NCBI GenBank assembly: GCA_003545125.1
Contig: DQCI01000301.1
Span: 625 to 10,585 of the forward strand
Length of the DNA stretch: 9,961 bases
Direction: 5' to 3'
From: Paracoccaceae bacterium
Lineage (GTDB): Bacteria; Pseudomonadota; Alphaproteobacteria; Rhodobacterales; Rhodobacteraceae
The position numbers and the translations under genes were made by a program. The notes beneath the pieces were generated by a model. The model had not been told where the DNA came from and ran no database searches. It saw nothing but the letters and a program-made list of their open reading frames with translations. This document shows, one piece after another, positions 1 to 6,610 of this stretch. Every line of letters begins with the position of its first letter. Within the stretch, counting starts at the first letter, position 1.

Positions 1-590
1 ATGTTTCACGTGAAACACTCGACCGGCTCACCGTCTATGCCGATCTGCTCACCAAGTGGAACCCGGCCATCAATCTCGTGTCGAAATCCACTATCCCGGA
101 TCTCTGGAGCCGGCATTTCACCGATTCGGCACAACTGCTGGACATCGCGGAAATCGACAGCGGCGTTTGGGCCGACCTCGGCAGTGGCGGCGGGTTCCCG
201 GGAATGATCGTCGCGATTCTCGCGGCCGAGAAACACCCCGGCCTGAAGATCACCTGCGTCGAAAGCGATCAGCGCAAAGCCACCTTCCTGCGCACCGTCG
301 CGCGTGAAACCGGGACCTCGGCAACGGTCGTGTCCGAGCGCATCGAAACCCTGTCTCCGTTGAACGCCGACGTGGTTTCGGCCCGGGCGCTTGCACCGCT
401 CCCGGGCCTCATCGGCTATGCAATCCGGCACCTCGCGCCGGAGGGAATCGCTCTGTTCCTGAAAGGCACCGGTCAAGCGAAGGAGATCGATCTGGCCCTT
501 GCAAGCTGGGCGTTTCGGCTTGATACCTTCCCCAGCCGGACCGATCGCGAGTCCACCATCCTGAAACTCCGGAGTATTCGTCGTGTCTGA
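1..590 (+). CDS. rsmG: 16S rRNA (guanine(527)-N(7))-methyltransferase RsmG (GidB), 5' end missing
   Basis: RsmG uses S-adenosylmethionine to methylate N7 of G527 in the 530 loop of 16S rRNA; its loss is known to give low-level streptomycin resistance. The reading frame is open from the first complete codon at position 3, where it reads VSRETLDRL, so the gene starts before the window; the GTG at 78 is an internal valine. 195 codons are visible against about 200-210 for the family, so only a few residues are missing. Counting from position 3, the SAM-binding loop DLGSGGGFPG is at codons 58-67, followed by the family blocks ESDQRKATFL and SARALAPLPGL and by LFLKG near the C-terminus. The 3' end overlaps parA by 8 bp, which suggests translational coupling. 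The first visible codons are also a parS site. The identification is secure from these motifs and from the parAB context. Confidence 0.97.
   Translation, partial: VSRETLDRLTVYADLLTKWNPAINLVSKSTIPDLWSRHFTDSAQLLDIAEIDSGVWADLGSGGGFPGMIVAILAAEKHPGLKITCVESDQRKATFLRTVARETGTSATVVSERIETLSPLNADVVSARALAPLPGLIGYAIRHLAPEGIALFLKGTGQAKEIDLALASWAFRLDTFPSRTDRESTILKLRSIRRV
2..17. other. parS: parS centromere site (ParB-binding palindrome) inside rsmG
   Basis: The sequence TGTTTCACGTGAAACA is a perfect 16-bp palindrome and matches the widely conserved bacterial parS consensus (TGTTNCACGTGAAACA). ParB loads here as a CTP-dependent sliding clamp, and ParA then moves the complex to segregate the origin region. 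The site lies inside the rsmG reading frame, where it encodes (N)VSRET, and is 566 bp upstream of the parA start. It is the only full match I found in the window. The sequence match is direct; the function follows from the consensus and from parAB lying next to it. Confidence 0.93.
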
Positions 591-1377
591 GATAACGCGG
601 CCCAAAAAGCCCAAGATCATCGCAGTCACCAACCAGAAGGGTGGTGTTGGCAAAACGACGACGGCCATCAACCTCGGCGCCGAGCTTGCGGCTCAGGGGT
701 ACAATGTGCTCATCGTCGACATCGACCCCCAGGGCAATGCCTCCACCGGCATCGGAGTCGAGCCCAAGGACCGGGGCCTGACGACCTATGACCTGCTGCT
801 CGAAGAAACGCCGCTACAGAACGTGATGCTGGAGACGGAAACGGAAGGGCTGTGGATCGCGCCGGCGACAACCGATCTTTCCTCTGCCGACATCGAGCTC
901 TCTGCCAACGAGAAGCGCAGCACCATGCTGCATGATGCGCTGCGTGCGCCCGATGTCGACGACCTCGGTCTCGACTACATCCTGATTGATTGCCCGCCAT
1001 CGCTGAGCCTGTTGACGGTCAACGCGATGGTGGCCGCGGATACAGTGCTGGTGCCGCTGCAAAGCGAGTTTTTCGCACTCGAAGGCCTGTCGCAATTGAT
1101 GCTGACGCTGCGCGAGGTGCGTGAGGCGGCGAACCCCGATCTGAGGATCGAGGGCGTGGTGCTGACCATGTACGACAAGCGCAACAACCTGTCGCACCAG
1201 GTCGAAGCGGATGCGCGCGCCAACCTCGGGGATCTGGTGTTTACGACAGTGATCCCACGCAATGTTCGGGTGAGCGAAGCGCCGTCGTACGCGATGCCGG
1301 TTTCGGCCTATGATCCGGCGTCGAAGGGCAGCGTGGCCTATGCGGCGCTTGCCCAGGAAATCCTGGCTCGGCAATAG
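583..1377 (+). CDS. parA: Chromosome-partitioning ATPase ParA (Soj family)
   Basis: ParA binds DNA non-specifically as an ATP dimer on the nucleoid; ParB-parS complexes stimulate its ATPase and are drawn along the retreating ParA gradient, which segregates the origin. The 264-residue protein has the deviant Walker A motif KGGVGKTTT at residues 19-27 with the signature lysine K19, the DIDPQGNAS block at 46-54, and Walker B ILIDCPPS with D136. It lacks the long N-terminal HTH extension of plasmid type Ia ParA proteins, as expected for a chromosomal ParA. The start is GTG at 583, overlapping the rsmG stop by 8 bp, with a GGAG ribosome-binding site at 571-574 that has suitable spacing. parB follows after 8 bp, so the two are almost certainly cotranscribed, probably with rsmG and genes upstream of it. 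Confidence 0.98.
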   Translation: MSEITRPKKPKIIAVTNQKGGVGKTTTAINLGAELAAQGYNVLIVDIDPQGNASTGIGVEPKDRGLTTYDLLLEETPLQNVMLETETEGLWIAPATTDLSSADIELSANEKRSTMLHDALRAPDVDDLGLDYILIDCPPSLSLLTVNAMVAADTVLVPLQSEFFALEGLSQLMLTLREVREAANPDLRIEGVVLTMYDKRNNLSHQVEADARANLGDLVFTTVIPRNVRVSEAPSYAMPVSAYDPASKGSVAYAALAQEILARQ

Positions 1378-1385
1378 GAACGATC

Positions 1386-2273
1386 ATGGCGAAAAAACCG
1401 GCACGAGGATTGGGGCGCGGGCTGTCCGCGCTGATGGCGGATGTCGCGCCGGAAGAGCCCACCGTGGAGGGCGTCCCAGCGGCGCGCAAACCCGACCAGC
1501 TGGTGCCGATTGAGCGGATCGTGCCCAACCCGGATCAGCCCCGGCGCACCTTTACCACCGCCGACCTCGATGACCTTGCCGCGTCGATCAAGGAAAAGGG
1601 CATCATTCAGCCCCTGATCCTGCGGAAAAAGGCGAAAACCGACACGACATTCGAGATCGTCGCAGGCGAACGTCGGTGGCGCGCTGCGCAGATGGCGCAG
1701 CTTCACGAGGTGCCGGCGCTGGTACGCGACTACACCGATACCGAAGCGCTCGAGATCGCGATCATCGAGAACATCCAGCGCGCGGATCTGAACGCGGTGG
1801 AAGAGGCCGCTGGCTACCGCGAGCTGATGGACCGCTTCGGCCATACCCAGGAGAAGATGGCGGAAGCGTTGGGCAAGAGCCGGTCGCACATCGCCAACAT
1901 GCTTCGGCTGTTGAACCTGCCGGCGGATGTTCAGGAACTTCTGCGCGACGGCAAGCTTTCGGCCGGTCACGCGCGCGCGCTGGTGACGGCGGAGGATCCT
2001 TCCGGCCTCGCTCGGACCGTCGTGGCGAAAGGGCTCTCCGTGCGCGACGTGGAACGTCTGGCGAAAAGGCCGGACACCGGTGACAAGCCCAAGCGCGCGC
2101 CAACGCCGTCGCGCAAGGATGCCGACACCGTCGCCCTGGAAGGCGACCTGTCGGCGGCGATGGGGTTCAAAGTAGCCATCGATCACAAGCCGGGGCGGGG
2201 AACCGGCGCCGTGACGATCCGCTATGAAACCCTCGAGGAACTGGACGACATCTGCCGCAAGCTGGGCGCCTGA
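1386..2273 (+). CDS. parB: Chromosome-partitioning protein ParB (Spo0J family CTPase)
   Basis: ParB binds parS, uses CTP to close into a clamp that slides along neighbouring DNA, and activates ParA. In this 295-residue protein the N-terminal ParA-contacting motif RGLGRGLSALM is at residues 7-17. The ParB/Srx CTP-binding domain includes NPDQPRRTF (48-56), the arginine-rich GERRWRAA (94-101) and ENIQRADLN (128-136). The parS-recognising helix-turn-helix lies at about 154-176 (TQEKMAEALGKSRSHIANML). A basic, proline-containing linker near 225-240 leads to a short C-terminal dimerisation domain ending DDICRKLGA. The ATG start has an AGGAA sequence 5 bp upstream, which overlaps the parA stop. The likely target is the parS at 2-17. 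The stop codon directly abuts the stop codon of hemW on the other strand. All diagnostic motifs are intact. Confidence 0.98.
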   Translation: MAKKPARGLGRGLSALMADVAPEEPTVEGVPAARKPDQLVPIERIVPNPDQPRRTFTTADLDDLAASIKEKGIIQPLILRKKAKTDTTFEIVAGERRWRAAQMAQLHEVPALVRDYTDTEALEIAIIENIQRADLNAVEEAAGYRELMDRFGHTQEKMAEALGKSRSHIANMLRLLNLPADVQELLRDGKLSAGHARALVTAEDPSGLARTVVAKGLSVRDVERLAKRPDTGDKPKRAPTPSRKDADTVALEGDLSAAMGFKVAIDHKPGRGTGAVTIRYETLEELDDICRKLGA

Positions 2274-3476
2274 TCAGTCCGGCAAAAGATCGGCGACGAG
2301 CGCATTGAGAACCGCCCGGCCAGCCCGGGTCGCGATCAACCGTCCCGATGATTCGACCGCGAGCCCGTGTGCCTTCAGCATGTCCACTTTCTCTGGGTTC
2401 AATCCCGCGCCCGCAATCGACGTATAGCGCGCGATGTCGAGCCCTTCGCAGGTGCGCAGCGACATCATCAGGTATTCCCCGGCATGATCGCTCGCCGAGA
2501 GCTGCGAACGGCCCGCTTCTCCACCGCCACCCTCACCGGCACCGTCACTCGCTTGCGCGAGCCATTTGGCGGGGCTCAACTCGGTCCAGGTCGCCAGGCG
2601 GCGGCCGCCGAACGTGAGCCGTCCATGCGCACCGGGGCCGATCCCGACCCAATCGCCGCCCCGCCAGTAAATCAGGTTATGGCGCGATTCCTCGCCGGAT
2701 TGCGCATGGTTAGAGACTTCATAGGCCGGTAGTCCGGCGGCCTCGCAGATATCTTGGGTCAGAAAATACATGTCGGCGGCGAGATCTTCTTCGGGCAGGC
2801 CCCGCAAGCCGCCCCGCGCGAAACGGTTGCCGAAGGCGGTTCCGGGTTCGATCGTGAGCTGGTAGAGCGAGAGATGATCCGGCCCAAGCGACAGGGCGCG
2901 GTGCAGTTCCGTTTCCCAGGCCGACAGACTTTGCTCCTGACGGGCGTAGATCAGATCGAAATTTACCCGGGTGAAATGCGCGCGGGCAATGTCCAGCGCC
3001 GAAAGCGCTTCGGACACGCTGTGCAGACGTCCGAGCGCTTTCAGATCGGCATCGTTCAGCGCCTGGAACCCCATCGACAGCCGGTTCACGCCACTTGCCC
3101 GAAATCCGGCGAAGCGTCCGGCCTCAACTGAGCCCGGATTGGCTTCGAGCGTCACTTCCAGGTCGTTGGCGAAGCGCCAATAATTGCCCAGCCGGTCGAG
3201 CAGCGCGCCGACCAGCGCGGGCTCCATCAGCGACGGAGTGCCGCCGCCGAAATAGACCGCATTCAGCACGCGGCCTTCGGTCTCGCGCCCGTAGCGGTCC
3301 AGTTCGGAAAGATAGGCGGCCTGCCAGCTTCCGGTATCGATCGCCTCCGCGACATGTGAGTTGAAGTCACAGTACGGGCATTTCGACGCGCAGAAGGGCC
3401 AGTGGATATAGAGACCGAACCCGCCTTCCGGTGCGGTCTCAGCCAAAGCAGGTCTCGACGAGTTTCGCGAAGGCAC
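2274..3476 (-). CDS. hemW: Radical SAM heme chaperone HemW (HemN-like)
   Basis: HemW proteins are radical SAM family members that bind heme and are thought to deliver it to haem enzymes; they are often misannotated as coproporphyrinogen III oxidase HemN. The [4Fe-4S] motif is [10 protein letters not shown] (C29, C33, C36 from the GTG start), without the fourth cysteine of true HemN. The SAM-binding GGGTPS is at 77-82, and the HemW-type motif HNLIYW is at 266-271. A C-terminal HemW domain follows. A glycine-rich stretch (about residues 308-321) lies in the loop before EYLMMSLRT. The start is uncertain. GTG at 3476 overlaps rdgB by 38 bp and has an AGGG only 3 bp upstream. TTG at 3446 would overlap by 8 bp and leave 8 residues before the conserved [11 protein letters not shown]. 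The gene is last in rph-rdgB-hemW, and its stop touches the parB stop. Confidence 0.95.
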   Translation of the reverse strand: MPSRNSSRPALAETAPEGGFGLYIHWPFCASKCPYCDFNSHVAEAIDTGSWQAAYLSELDRYGRETEGRVLNAVYFGGGTPSLMEPALVGALLDRLGNYWRFANDLEVTLEANPGSVEAGRFAGFRASGVNRLSMGFQALNDADLKALGRLHSVSEALSALDIARAHFTRVNFDLIYARQEQSLSAWETELHRALSLGPDHLSLYQLTIEPGTAFGNRFARGGLRGLPEEDLAADMYFLTQDICEAAGLPAYEVSNHAQSGEESRHNLIYWRGGDWVGIGPGAHGRLTFGGRRLATWTELSPAKWLAQASDGAGEGGGGEAGRSQLSASDHAGEYLMMSLRTCEGLDIARYTSIAGAGLNPEKVDMLKAHGLAVESSGRLIATRAGRAVLNALVADLLPD

Positions 3477-4050
3477 GGGCCCTGTGGCTCATCGCGTGCT
3501 TGCGGGCCGGGTCCATCTCGCCGAACGTCTGTGTCTCGCCATCCGGCAGGAAGATGGGATCGAAGCCGAACCCGTTTTCGCCGCGCATCGGCCAGACGAC
3601 CCGTCCAGGCACACGGCCCTCGAAGATCTCGTCATGCCCGTCGGGCCAGGCGAGGCAGAGCGTGGCGTAAAACGCGGCGTTGCGTGGCTCCGGCGCGTTC
3701 CGCTCTTCGAGCTGGGTCCAGACCTTGGTCATCGCCATGGCGAAATCACGGCCCTGACCGGTTTCGGCCCAGTCGGCGGTGTAGACGCCCGGGTCACCGT
3801 CCAGCGCGTCGACCATGATGCCGCTGTCATCCGAAAGCGCGGGCAAACCCGTCTCTGACGCTGCGTAATGCGCCTTGATCCGGGCGTTTCCGGCGAAGGT
3901 GTCCTCGGTTTCGGCCGGCTCGTCGAGCCCCAGCTCACCCGCCGAGACCACACTCACACCGAAGGGCGCAAGCAGGTCGCCGATTTCGCGCAGCTTGCCC
4001 TTGTTGTGGGAGGCGATGACGAGCTTTTCGCCGTCGAACTTCCGTGTCAT
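3439..4050 (-). CDS. rdgB: XTP/dITP diphosphatase (RdgB/HAM1 family)
   Basis: This enzyme hydrolyses non-canonical purine triphosphates (XTP, dITP, ITP) to monophosphate and pyrophosphate, keeping deaminated purines out of DNA and RNA. It acts in the cytoplasm and needs a divalent metal. The 203-residue length is typical. The substrate-binding N-terminus is [10 protein letters not shown] (14-23), the metal and base block is [10 protein letters not shown] (47-56), and the catalytic LSDDSG is at 72-77 with D74 and D75. The C-terminal family motifs GFGFDPIF (160-167) and SHRA (188-191) are present. Its ATG overlaps the rph TGA in an ATGA arrangement (4 bp), a strong sign of translational coupling. 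Its 3' end overlaps the 5' end of hemW. No residue of the known active site appears missing. Confidence 0.97.
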   Translation of the reverse strand: MTRKFDGEKLVIASHNKGKLREIGDLLAPFGVSVVSAGELGLDEPAETEDTFAGNARIKAHYAASETGLPALSDDSGIMVDALDGDPGVYTADWAETGQGRDFAMAMTKVWTQLEERNAPEPRNAAFYATLCLAWPDGHDEIFEGRVPGRVVWPMRGENGFGFDPIFLPDGETQTFGEMDPARKHAMSHRARAFAKLVETCFG

Positions 4051-4760
4051 GCGACGGCCGCTTTCTGTGCGGCAACCAGTTCGGTTACCCCCTTGTCGGC
4101 CAGCGTCATCAACTGGGACATCTGTTCATGGCTGAAGGTCGCGCCTTCGGCCGACATCTGCACCTCGATCAGACGGCCCGTGCCGGTCATGACGAAGTTG
4201 CCATCCACGCCCGCTTCGCTGTCTTCGGGGTAGTCGAGGTCGAGCACCGGCTGCCCTGCATAGATCCCGCAGGACACGGCGGCAACGCTATCCATCAGCG
4301 GATCGGTGGTGATGTCGCCCACCTTGAGCAGCTTGTTCACGGCAAGACGCAGGGCGACCCAGCCGCCGGTGATCGCGGCGCAGCGGGTGCCGCCATCGGC
4401 CTGGATCACGTCGCAGTCGATCGTGATTTGCCGCTCACCAAGCGCCTGACGGTCGACCCCGGCGCGCAAGGACCGGCCAATGAGCCGTTGGATCTCGACG
4501 GTGCGCCCGGCTTGCTTGCCGACAGCCGCCTCGCGGCGCATCCGGGTGTTGGTCGCCCGCGGCAGCATGCCGTATTCCGCGGTAACCCAACCCTGGCCGG
4601 AGTTGCGCAGAAACGGCGGCACCCGCTCTTCGAGCGTTGCGGTGCAGAGCACGTGGGTGTCGCCGATCTTGATCATGCAGGATCCTTCGGCATGTTTCGT
4701 CGCACCGACCTCGATTGTAATCGGGCGCATTTCATCTACATTCCGACCAGACGGGCGCAT
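4047..4760 (-). CDS. rph: Ribonuclease PH (tRNA nucleotidyltransferase)
   Basis: RNase PH trims the 3' ends of tRNA precursors by phosphorolysis and acts as a hexameric ring. From the ATG at 4760 the protein is 237 residues, matching the usual length of about 238, and begins with the family signature MRPSGR. Further conserved blocks are [13 protein letters not shown] (58-70), [15 protein letters not shown] (85-99) with the phosphate-binding R86, QADGGTR (120-126) with R126, and the catalytic-site aspartates in DLDYPEDS and GVDGN (D180, D186). The upstream in-frame codon that would add 11 residues (start near 4793) is rejected because those residues precede the universal N-terminus and the ATG has a good ribosome-binding site. 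This is the first gene of the rph-rdgB-hemW set, divergent from hrcA. Confidence 0.97.
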   Translation of the reverse strand: MRPSGRNVDEMRPITIEVGATKHAEGSCMIKIGDTHVLCTATLEERVPPFLRNSGQGWVTAEYGMLPRATNTRMRREAAVGKQAGRTVEIQRLIGRSLRAGVDRQALGERQITIDCDVIQADGGTRCAAITGGWVALRLAVNKLLKVGDITTDPLMDSVAAVSCGIYAGQPVLDLDYPEDSEAGVDGNFVMTGTGRLIEVQMSAEGATFSHEQMSQLMTLADKGVTELVAAQKAAVA

Positions 4761-4762
4761 GG

Positions 4763-4770
4763 CTCTTCCT
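4763..4770 (-). promoter_or_regulatory. Ribosome-binding site of rph, fixing its start
   Basis: On the minus strand this reads AGGAAGAG, with AGGA 6 bp before the ATG at 4760. Together with the MRPSGR family N-terminus it supports the 237-residue start over the longer reading frame. Confidence 0.7.
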
Positions 4771-4840
4771 TCCACGTGAGTTTGGGGGGTCAAGTCTCAC
4801 GGTGCCCCACAAAACGCAAGCCTCAAGGCCGGTAGAGCAG

Positions 4841-5905
4841 ATGACGGGAAGCCCCTTGCTCGAAGAGTTGAACCAGAGATCGCGGGAGGTCTTCCGGCGG
4901 CTGGTCGAGGCCTATCTCGACACCGGCGAACCGGTGGGGTCCCGCACGCTGACACGCGCGATGACCGAAAAGGTCTCGGCGGCTACGGTGCGCAACGTGA
5001 TGCAGGACCTCGAGTTGATGGGCCTGCTCGACGCGCCGCATGTCTCAGCGGGCCGGGTGCCGACCGAGATCGGTCTTCGGATGTTCGTCGACGGCTTTCT
5101 GGAAGTGACCGATCTCACCCAGAATGACCGCGAAAAGATCGACGCGACGGTGAGTTCCAACAGCGCCGATGTCGGCAACCTGATGGACCGCGTCGGTGCG
5201 GCGCTTTCGGGCATCACCGAAGGCGCGAGCCTGGTGCTGACCCCCAAACACGACGAGGCGCCAGTCAGCCATATCGAGTTCGTGCCGCTCGCGGCCGACC
5301 GGGCGATGGCGGTGATCGTCTTCGCTGACGGTCATGTCGAGAACAGGCTGTTCACGCCGCCGCCGGGCCAGACGCCGTCTTCGATGCGGGAGGCTGCGAA
5401 CTTCGTCAACGCCGTCGCGGAAGGACGCAGTATCGGCGAGCTGCGCGAGGCGATCGCGACCGAGATCACGGCGCGGCGCGCGGAGCTCGACACACTCGCG
5501 CAGGGGCTGATCGACGAAGGGATGGCCCTGTGGTCCGACGAGGGCGATTCGCATGAGCGGCTGATCGTGCGGGGCCGGGCGAATCTCATCGAAGCGGGCG
5601 GGGAACCGGCCGACGTGGAACGGGTGCGCCGCCTGTTCGACGACCTCGAGCGCAAGCGCGATATCGCTGATTTCCTCGAACTCGCGGAAACCGGTGACGG
5701 TGTGCGCATTTTCATCGGGTCGGAAAACAAGCTTTTTTCACTTTCCGGTTCCTCTCTGGTGGTATCTCCCTATATGAACGCGGACCGAAAGATCATCGGT
5801 GCCGTGGGTGTGATCGGGCCGACGCGGCTGAACTATGGCCGTATCGTTCCGATCGTCGACTACACGGCGCAACTGGTCGGGAGGATGATCTCCGACCGGG
5901 GGTAA
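4841..5905 (+). CDS. hrcA: Heat-inducible transcription repressor HrcA
   Basis: HrcA represses class I heat-shock genes such as groESL by binding the CIRCE inverted repeat, and depends on GroEL for folding or activity. The N-terminal winged-helix domain includes PVGSRTLTR and SAATVRNVMQDLELMGLL, followed by the conserved HVSAGRVPTEIGLRMFVDGFL. The centre is the GAF-like domain, and the C-terminus carries GVIGPTRLNYGRIVPIVDYTAQLVGRMI, typical of the family. I chose the ATG at 4841 (354 residues, usual family length, few residues before the conserved NQRSREVFRRLV). An in-frame GTG at 4802 would add 13 residues. Neither has a strong ribosome-binding site, so the start is uncertain. grpE follows after 11 bp, giving the common hrcA-grpE pair. 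No CIRCE element precedes the gene here, so its own regulation is not evident from sequence. Confidence 0.96.
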   Translation: MTGSPLLEELNQRSREVFRRLVEAYLDTGEPVGSRTLTRAMTEKVSAATVRNVMQDLELMGLLDAPHVSAGRVPTEIGLRMFVDGFLEVTDLTQNDREKIDATVSSNSADVGNLMDRVGAALSGITEGASLVLTPKHDEAPVSHIEFVPLAADRAMAVIVFADGHVENRLFTPPPGQTPSSMREAANFVNAVAEGRSIGELREAIATEITARRAELDTLAQGLIDEGMALWSDEGDSHERLIVRGRANLIEAGGEPADVERVRRLFDDLERKRDIADFLELAETGDGVRIFIGSENKLFSLSGSSLVVSPYMNADRKIIGAVGVIGPTRLNYGRIVPIVDYTAQLVGRMISDRG

Positions 5906-5916
5906 AGGGTTAGGAT

Positions 5917-6531
5917 ATGGCAGACGCAAAGAAAAAACTGGACGAGCTTTCAGACGTCGAGGCGGCGATCGAGGAAATCATGGGCGACCGGGATCCGGGC
6001 GGCGAAGATATCGACATCGATCTGACCGACGATTTCGATACCGGGCCCGATACAGGGGTTCACCAGGACGAGATTGCCGCGCTCACCGCGGAACGCGACG
6101 AATTGCGCGACAAGTTCATGCGCGCGCTGGCCGACGCGGAAAACTCCCGCAAGCGCTCCGAGCGCGACCGGCGCGAGGCCGAGAACTACGGCGGTTCCAA
6201 GCTCGCGCGCGACATGCTGCCGGTCTACGACAACCTCAACCGGGCGCTCGAATCGGTGCCCGAAGACATGCGTGACCAGGCCGGCGGGCTGATCGAGGGC
6301 GTGCAGCTCACCATGCGCGAACTGCTGAATATTTTCGAGAAGCACGGGATCATCAAGGTGGCTCCGGACCTGGGCGACAGGTTCGATCCGCAGATCCACG
6401 AAGCCATGTTCGAGGCGCCGGTGCCCGGGACCAAGGCCGGCGATATCATCCAGGTGATGGCCGAGGGCTTCATGCTGCACGAACGGCTGCTGCGGCCGGC
6501 TCAGGTGGGCGTGTCGTCAACGCCAGGCTAA
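5917..6531 (+). CDS. grpE: Nucleotide exchange factor GrpE (DnaK co-chaperone)
   Basis: GrpE releases ADP from DnaK (Hsp70), resetting it for another round of substrate binding with DnaJ, and works as a dimer. This 204-residue protein starts with an acidic, probably disordered segment (about residues 9-50, rich in Asp and Glu). A long helix/coiled coil rich in charged residues follows at about 50-100 and forms the dimer. After LPVYDNLNRAL (101-111) comes the beta-domain GrpE signature at about 152-198 (LGDRFDPQIHEAM through RLLRPAQVGVS). The ATG is preceded by AAAGGG at 5904-5909, 7 bp away, overlapping the hrcA stop. It is almost certainly cotranscribed with hrcA. dnaK and dnaJ are not in the window. 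The gene converges on mutS with a hairpin between them. Confidence 0.98.
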   Translation: MADAKKKLDELSDVEAAIEEIMGDRDPGGEDIDIDLTDDFDTGPDTGVHQDEIAALTAERDELRDKFMRALADAENSRKRSERDRREAENYGGSKLARDMLPVYDNLNRALESVPEDMRDQAGGLIEGVQLTMRELLNIFEKHGIIKVAPDLGDRFDPQIHEAMFEAPVPGTKAGDIIQVMAEGFMLHERLLRPAQVGVSSTPG

Positions 6532-6561
6532 GTTTTCGAATTGCTATCGCAATCCGACCGG

Positions 6562-6580
6562 CTGGGGGTTCCACCCCCAG
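6562..6580. terminator. Strong G/C-tract hairpin between convergent grpE and mutS (possible terminator or dispersed repeat)
   Basis: A perfect 8-bp inverted repeat, CTGGGGGT-TCC-ACCCCCAG, lies 31 bp after the grpE stop and 31 bp beyond the mutS stop. A second C-tract and CCCGGG follow at 6582-6588, so the G-tract could pair with either. A smaller hairpin (ATTGC-TATC-GCAAT) sits just upstream at 6540-6553. There is no T-run after the stem on the plus strand. On the minus strand a CCCTTTTTTGG tract directly follows the mutS stop but precedes the hairpin. It is therefore not a textbook intrinsic terminator, although its position between two convergent genes fits a bidirectional one. The wording of this stretch resembles a G/C-tract intergenic sequence I associate with Rhodobacterales genomes. 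Confidence 0.45.
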
Positions 6581-6610
6581 ACCCCCGGGAGTACTTGCAC
6601 CAAAAAAGGG

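Noticed and set aside
296..311. GTGAAAC in rsmG (second VARET-like stretch) as a degenerate parS
   Set aside because: Only the right half-site matches; the left half agrees at about half of its positions, which is not enough for ParB loading.
78..590. GTG at 78 as the rsmG start
   Set aside because: The upstream frame is open and encodes the conserved VSRET and KWNPAINLVS stretch of RsmG, so this GTG is an internal valine.
6..671. 221-codon minus-strand frame opposite rsmG and parA, and similar long frames opposite parB, rph, hemW and mutS
   Set aside because: High GC content produces long antisense open frames; these have no recognisable motifs while the opposite strand encodes clear families.
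848..862. TGTGGATCG in parA as a DnaA box near oriC
   Set aside because: A single imperfect match inside coding sequence, with no cluster of boxes or AT-rich unwinding region nearby.
4715..4742. TTGTAA-16 bp-TACATT as an hrcA promoter
   Set aside because: Each box matches the sigma-70 consensus at only 4 of 6 positions and it lies inside rph; too weak to annotate.
4768..4783. CACGTG core in the rph/hrcA gap as a second parS site
   Set aside because: Only about 9 of 16 positions match the parS consensus; the outer half-sites GTTT and AAAC are absent on the right.
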